A stretch of 20,041 nucleotides of DNA from DASRHY01 sp046765875 (GTDB taxonomy: Bacteria; Actinomycetota; Actinomycetes; Propionibacteriales; Kribbellaceae), in NCBI GenBank assembly GCA_046765875.1, contig JBKPSJ010000417.1, forward strand, positions 1 through 20,041, read 5' to 3'. Shown here piece by piece: positions 16,383 to 20,041 of the stretch (the stretch's first letter is position 1; every line of letters begins with the position of its first letter). The notes below the pieces were generated by a model. That model searched no databases and was not told where the DNA came from. It saw only the letters and a program-made list of their open reading frames with translations. Both the position numbers and the translations under genes were made by a program.

Positions 16383-16385
16383 CCT
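16380..16385 (+). promoter_or_regulatory. -10-like TAGCCT formed with the upstream stop codon
   Basis: The TAG stop of the binding-protein gene begins TAGCCT, ending exactly 6 nt before ATG 16392. The gap TCGTTC has no ribosome site. It may give the permeases a second, leaderless transcript, or it may be chance, since TAG supplies two of the three fixed bases. Confidence 0.3.
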
Positions 16386-16391
16386 TCGTTC

Positions 16392-17294
16392 ATGCACGGA
16401 AGGATTCGCACCTGGGGCCCCGGTCTGCTCGTACTGACGCCGACGATCGCACTCATCGGCTATTTCGTGTACGGGCTGATCGGGGCTACCTTCAACACCT
16501 CGCTGACGGCGCAGTACACCGCCCGTAAGCAGGACTACCCGTACGTCGGGCTGGACAACTACACGAACCTGTTCCACGAGGAACGGTTCATCAACTCCCT
16601 GAAGAACCTCGGCGTACTGACGATCATGTTCATCGTCGGCACCATGTTCTTCGGCGTCCTGTGGGCCCTGCTGCTCGAGAAGGGTGTCAGGGGCGAGGGG
16701 ATCTTCCGGTCGGTCTATCTGTTCCCGATGGCGATCTCGATGATCGCGTCAGGTGTCGTCTGGGGCTGGTTGATGAACCCGTCCCAGGGCGAGGACGCGC
16801 GCGGCATCAACCGATTGTTCGAGATACTCCAGTTGCATTTCCTGGAGAACTCATGGTGGACCGGCAGCAACCGCTGGGCCACCATGAGCGCCATCGCGTT
16901 ACCTGCGGTCTGGCAGCTGTCCGGGTACATCATGGCCCTGTTCCTGGCCGGCTTCCGTGGCATACCGCCGGAGCTGCGTGAGGCCGCACGAGTGGACGGC
17001 GCGAGTGAGTTCAAGCTCTACCGGCACGTGCTGTTCCCGCAGCTCACGCCGATCGCGCTGTCCGCGCTGATCATTCTCGGCCACATGTCGCTGAAGCTGT
17101 TCGACCTGATCTACGCCATCGCCGGGCCGAGTCAGTTCCGTACCGAGGTGCCGTCGATCTACATGTGGAACACGCTGCTGCGCAACAACCTGGCGAAGGC
17201 GTCGGCCATCGCGATCGTGCTGCTGGTGGCGGTCGCCGTACTCGTCATTCCGTACGTGGTCTCCACCATCAGGGGGGAGCGTGAGAACCGATGA
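16392..17294 (+). CDS. Sugar ABC transporter permease (first subunit, MalF/UgpA type)
   Basis: A 300-aa inner-membrane permease of a CUT1 sugar importer. It has six predicted membrane segments, roughly residues 11-32, 72-95, 106-128, 163-188, 218-243 and 272-291. The cytoplasmic EAA loop, which contacts the ATPase, reads ELREAARVDGASEFKLYRHV, with E197-A198-A199 and G203. The start ATG 16392 is 9 nt after the binding-protein stop; no good ribosome site is visible. Codon 170 is TTA (16899-16901), rare in such genomes. The gene overlaps the next permease by 4 bp (ATGA at 17291-17294), so the pair should be made together. Confidence 0.94.
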   Translation: MHGRIRTWGPGLLVLTPTIALIGYFVYGLIGATFNTSLTAQYTARKQDYPYVGLDNYTNLFHEERFINSLKNLGVLTIMFIVGTMFFGVLWALLLEKGVRGEGIFRSVYLFPMAISMIASGVVWGWLMNPSQGEDARGINRLFEILQLHFLENSWWTGSNRWATMSAIALPAVWQLSGYIMALFLAGFRGIPPELREAARVDGASEFKLYRHVLFPQLTPIALSALIILGHMSLKLFDLIYAIAGPSQFRTEVPSIYMWNTLLRNNLAKASAIAIVLLVAVAVLVIPYVVSTIRGERENR

Positions 17295-18190
17295 CCGCGG
17301 TAGCCGAGACCACGGCCTCTGAGGCGGTCCGCCAAGCGCCGAAGAGCAGTCACTCCAAGCTCAGCGACGGCACCACCCGGGTCAGCCGGACGATCAAGTT
17401 CGCGCTGTTGCTGCTGATCCTGCTGTTCGTGCTGATGCCGGTGTACGTCGTGGTGGTGACCAGCTTCAAGACGTCGGCCGACACCACGGCGGCAGCGCAG
17501 TGGAACCTGCCGAAGACCTGGACGCTCGACCCGTGGCGCAAGGCCTGGGACGTGCTGCAGCCGTACATGGTGCGCTCGCTGGCCCTGGCGATCCCGGGCG
17601 CGATCATCTCCTCGATGATCGGCTCGATCAACGGGTTCGTGCTGGCCCGCTGGCGGTTCCCGTACGCGAACCTGGTCTTCGCTTTCATCCTGTTCGGGAT
17701 GTTCATCCCATACCAGGCGATCATGCTCCCGCTTGACAACACGTTCCAGGCGCTGAACGTCCCCCCGGGCGTACCGACGCTGTTGCTGGCGCACTGCATC
17801 TATGGCATCCCGATCTGCACGCTGATCTTCCGGAATTACTATGCGACGATCGTGCCGGAGGAGATCATCGAGTCGGCCCGGGTGGACGGGGCCGGCATCG
17901 TCGCGACGTACGTCCGGATCATCCTGCCGGTCTCGATCGCCGGCTTCGTGGTGACGCTGATCTGGCAGTTCACCTCGATCTGGAACGACTTCCTGTTCGC
18001 GCTGTTCCTGACCCAGCAACGCAACGGCCCGGTCACCCTGGGCCTGGCGGCGCTGGCCGGAGGGCAGAAGGTCGACTACGCGGCGAGCATGGCGGGTGCG
18101 CTGATCACGTCACTGCCGACGCTGATCGTCTACATCGTGCTCGGCCGCTGGTTCATCGGCGGCCTGATGGCCGGCGCCTTGAAGGGCTGA
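17291..18190 (+). CDS. Sugar ABC transporter permease (second subunit, MalG/UgpE type)
   Basis: A 299-aa permease partner of the preceding gene. It starts with a polar N-terminal tail of about 34 residues, then a first membrane segment (IKFALLLLILLFVLMPVYVV) and about five more. The EAA-type loop is EEIIESARVDGAGIVATYVR, with E194-S195-A196 and G200; the middle Ala is replaced by Ser, as in many MalG-type subunits. The ATG at 17291 overlaps the previous stop. GGGGGAG at 17274-17280 is a ribosome site about 10 nt upstream. No ATPase gene follows; the next gene is unrelated, and a possible hairpin sits over the stop codon. The function is import of a sugar with the lipoprotein at 15105-16382. 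Confidence 0.94.
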   Translation: MTAVAETTASEAVRQAPKSSHSKLSDGTTRVSRTIKFALLLLILLFVLMPVYVVVVTSFKTSADTTAAAQWNLPKTWTLDPWRKAWDVLQPYMVRSLALAIPGAIISSMIGSINGFVLARWRFPYANLVFAFILFGMFIPYQAIMLPLDNTFQALNVPPGVPTLLLAHCIYGIPICTLIFRNYYATIVPEEIIESARVDGAGIVATYVRIILPVSIAGFVVTLIWQFTSIWNDFLFALFLTQQRNGPVTLGLAALAGGQKVDYAASMAGALITSLPTLIVYIVLGRWFIGGLMAGALKG

Positions 18191-18207
18191 CCTCACGCTC
18201 AAGGGCC
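18173..18207 (+). terminator. Candidate hairpin over the stop of the second permease
   Basis: CCTTGA (18177-18182) pairs with TCAAGG (18199-18204). With one bulged base (18176) the stem extends by GGC/GCC to 18173 and 18207, giving 9 bp around a 16-nt loop. The stop codon at 18188-18190 lies in the loop. There is no T-tract. Confidence 0.35.
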
Positions 18208-18210
18208 TCC

Positions 18211-18248
18211 TGGTTACGGCGGGTTGTCTCGTGGCTACGGTGGGTCGT
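18211..18248 (+). repeat. Imperfect 17-bp direct repeat, 21-bp period
   Basis: TGGTTACGGCGGGTTGT (18211-18227) recurs as TGGCTACGGTGGGTCGT (18232-18248) with 14 of 17 bases identical. The 21-bp period places both copies on the same face of the helix. They lie 37 bp and more upstream of the NHLRC2-like start, where an activator or repressor could bind. Confidence 0.6.
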
Positions 18249-18272
18249 TCGATCTGACCTTGCCCGGCCGCG

Positions 18273-18278
18273 GAGAAT
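18273..18278 (+). promoter_or_regulatory. -10-like GAGAAT, predicted leaderless GTG start
   Basis: GAGAAT keeps the key A at position 2 and T at position 6 of a -10 box and ends exactly 6 nt before GTG 18285. The gap is GGCGGG. The same 6-nt spacing occurs at several other genes here. The G-rich gap could alternatively act as a very close ribosome site. Confidence 0.4.
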
Positions 18279-18284
18279 GGCGGG

Positions 18285-20041
18285 GTGCGTCTGCGTGCTC
18301 CTGAACTGAGTGGTCGCGGCTGGCTGAACACCGGCCCGGACGGGTTGCGCCTGGCCGATCTGCGGGGCCGGTTCGTGCTGCTGGACTTCTGGACGTTCTG
18401 CTGCATCAACTGCCTGCACGTGCTGGACGAAATGCGTCCACTCGAGGAGAAGTACGGCGACGCGCTGGTCGTGATCGGCGTTCACTCGCCCAAGTTCGAG
18501 CACGAAGCGGACCCCGTCGCTTTGAGGGCGGCCGTCGAGCGGTACGAAGTGGCGCACCCCGTACTCGACGACCCGGCCCTCGTGACGTGGCAGGCGTACA
18601 CGGCCCGCGCCTGGCCGACCGTCGTCCTGGTCGACCCGGACGGCTACATCGTCGCGCAGTATTCGGGCGAGGGTCATGCGCATGCGCTCGACGCAGTCCT
18701 GTCCGAGCTGATCCCGCAACACGAGGCGGCCGGCACGCTGACCCGCGGCAGGTCGCCGTACGTCGCACCACCCACCGAGCCGACCGAGCTCCGGTTTCCG
18801 GCGAAGCTCATCCGCCTTCCGGACAACGGGTTCTTGGTAGCCGACGCGGGCCATCACCAGCTGGTCGAGTTCGCCGCGGACGCCACCACCGTCGTCCGGC
18901 GGATCGGCACCGGCAACCGAGGCCTGACGGACGGACCCGACCCGAGCTTCTCCGAACCCAACGGCCTGGCCCTCCTGCCTAGGGACATCGCTCAGCGGGT
19001 CGGCTATGACGTCGTCGTCGCAGACACGGTCAACCACGCGCTGCGCGGGCTGACCCTTGCCACCGGCAACGTTCGTACGCTCGCCGGCACTGGCCGCCAA
19101 TGGATGGACGGCGACGGCGTCGACAACCTGAGCTCACCCTGGGATGTGACCTGGTGGCGGGACCGGGCCTGGATGGCGATGGCCGGGCTCCATCAGCTGT
19201 GGACGTTCGACCCGCTCACCGCCATGGTCGAGATCGCCGCCGGGACCACGAACGAAGGCCTGGTCGACGGCCCGTTGCGGCAGGCCTGGTTCGCCCAGAC
19301 CTCCGGACTGGCGGCGCAAGACGACCGGCTCTGGCTGGCCGATTCCGAGACCTCGGCGCTTCGCTGGATCGACGAAGCCGAGGTGCGCACCGCCATCGGC
19401 ACCGGCCTGTTCGACTTCGGCCTGCGCGACGGCAAGTCCGGCGAGGCACTGCTGCAGCACCCACTGAGCGTCACCGTCCTGCCGGACGGTTCGATCGCTG
19501 TCGCGGACACGTACAACGGCGCGATCCGCCGCTACGACCCGGACGGCGACACGGTCTCGACAATGACGACCGGTCTCGCCGAGCCCAGCGGTGCCGTTGT
19601 CGACGGCAACGACCTGCTGGTGGTCGAGTCGGCGGCCCACCGGCTGACCCGGATCCCGCTGGGCTCGTCGGCGGTGCCGCGCGAGTTCAGCAAGGCCAGC
19701 CAGCGGCCGCCGACCGATCTCGCCGCCGGCGAGGTGACCGTATCGGTGGTTTTCGAGCCGCCCCCGGGTCAGAAGCTGGACGACCGGTTCGGCCCGTCCA
19801 CCAGGCTGCGTATCTCGTCGACTCCGGCCGGCCTGATCCGAGCGGGCGAAGGAGACTCGACGGATCTGGTTCGCCGGCTGGACCTGGACTGGTCAGTGGG
19901 CGGAGGCGTGCTGCACATCGCCGTACAAGCCGCGTCGTGTGACGACACCGAGTTCCCGGCCTGTCACCTGCACCGGCAGGACTGGGGAGTGCCGGTCCGG
20001 ATCACCCCCGACGGTCCGGACCGGCTGGACTTGGTGCTGTC
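18285..20041 (+). CDS. Thioredoxin-like/NHL-repeat protein, NHLRC2-like (3' end outside window)
   Basis: The frame is open from GTG 18285 to the right edge, 585 codons without a stop. An in-frame TGA at 18255 leaves no upstream start. Residues 1-150 are a thioredoxin-like domain with VLLDFWTFCCINCLHVL; the redox pair is C40-I-N-C43. The C-C-I-N-C signature and the domain order match the family that includes human NHLRC2. From about residue 165 several NHL beta-propeller blades follow, seen as repeated motifs such as GFLVADAGHHQLVEF, YDVVVADTVNHALRGL and GSIAVADTYNGAIRRYD. The end, from about residue 485, is the start of a beta-rich C-terminal domain. No signal peptide is present, so it is cytosolic. 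A thiol-redox role is likely from the motif, but the family's substrate is unknown. Confidence 0.92.
   Translation, partial: MRLRAPELSGRGWLNTGPDGLRLADLRGRFVLLDFWTFCCINCLHVLDEMRPLEEKYGDALVVIGVHSPKFEHEADPVALRAAVERYEVAHPVLDDPALVTWQAYTARAWPTVVLVDPDGYIVAQYSGEGHAHALDAVLSELIPQHEAAGTLTRGRSPYVAPPTEPTELRFPAKLIRLPDNGFLVADAGHHQLVEFAADATTVVRRIGTGNRGLTDGPDPSFSEPNGLALLPRDIAQRVGYDVVVADTVNHALRGLTLATGNVRTLAGTGRQWMDGDGVDNLSSPWDVTWWRDRAWMAMAGLHQLWTFDPLTAMVEIAAGTTNEGLVDGPLRQAWFAQTSGLAAQDDRLWLADSETSALRWIDEAEVRTAIGTGLFDFGLRDGKSGEALLQHPLSVTVLPDGSIAVADTYNGAIRRYDPDGDTVSTMTTGLAEPSGAVVDGNDLLVVESAAHRLTRIPLGSSAVPREFSKASQRPPTDLAAGEVTVSVVFEPPPGQKLDDRFGPSTRLRISSTPAGLIRAGEGDSTDLVRRLDLDWSVGGGVLHIAVQAASCDDTEFPACHLHRQDWGVPVRITPDGPDRLDLVL

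Noticed and set aside
15285..16577. A 430-codon frame antisense to the binding protein
   Set aside because: Typical GC-rich mirror frame, Arg/Val/Leu/Asp-rich, no motif, crosses two real genes.

Overview
The window is very GC-rich DNA with almost continuous coding, strong C/G bias at third codon positions, rare TTA codons, ATG/GTG starts and ATGA gene overlaps. This points to a high-GC actinobacterium. The gene set (DrrAB-type exporter, large SARP-NB-ARC-TPR regulator, paa genes, CUT1 sugar ABC system, secreted small protein) resembles Streptomyces, Kribbella or Nocardioides relatives. The genus is inference only; there is no rRNA or other marker gene here.

Layout. (1) 1-1575, plus: the 3' part of a DrrA-like ATPase and its DrrB-like permease, a multidrug or antibiotic-type exporter. 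(2) 1557-4865, minus: a 1102-aa SARP/AfsR-like regulator that converges on and overlaps the permease. Its ATPase domain carries an unusual in-frame segment built on a G/C hairpin. (3) 4905-6251, plus: a cytosolic serine hydrolase of the class C beta-lactamase fold, only 39 bp from the divergent SARP start. (4) 6244-6303: a 10-bp tandem repeat lying over two convergent stop codons. (5) 6292-9229, minus: a tightly overlapped paaI-paaJ-paaK operon (thioesterase, 3-oxoadipyl-CoA thiolase, phenylacetate-CoA ligase). (6) 9387-14052, plus: divergent paaN (ring-opening aldehyde dehydrogenase), a second beta-lactamase-fold serine hydrolase, a flavin-reductase-like protein and a zinc alcohol dehydrogenase. 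(7) 14202-14870: a small secreted protein of unknown function. (8) 15105-18190: a lipoprotein sugar-binding protein and two permeases of a CUT1 importer without its own ATPase. (9) 18285 to the right edge: a thioredoxin-NHL (NHLRC2-like) protein, truncated by the window.

How they work together. PaaK activates phenylacetate to phenylacetyl-CoA. PaaN acts after ring epoxidation and opening, PaaJ does the last thiolysis, and PaaI rescues CoA from dead-end thioesters. The epoxidase (paaABCDE) and isomerases (paaG, paaF, paaH) are not in the window and must lie elsewhere if the pathway is complete. The divergent paaI/paaN control region holds two similar GTGT-N-ACAC dyads 32 bp apart, one in each predicted core promoter.

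The least ordinary signals are regulatory. A TAnnnT-like -10 box sits exactly 6 or 7 nt before the start codon of at least six genes, which predicts leaderless mRNAs; in two cases it is built from the stop codon of the gene upstream. Others are the hairpin-bearing insert in the SARP protein, the tandem repeat at the convergent stops, and a 21-bp-period direct repeat before the NHLRC2-like gene. I found no rRNA, tRNA, CRISPR array, insertion sequence or phage gene, and no clear new multi-gene system.
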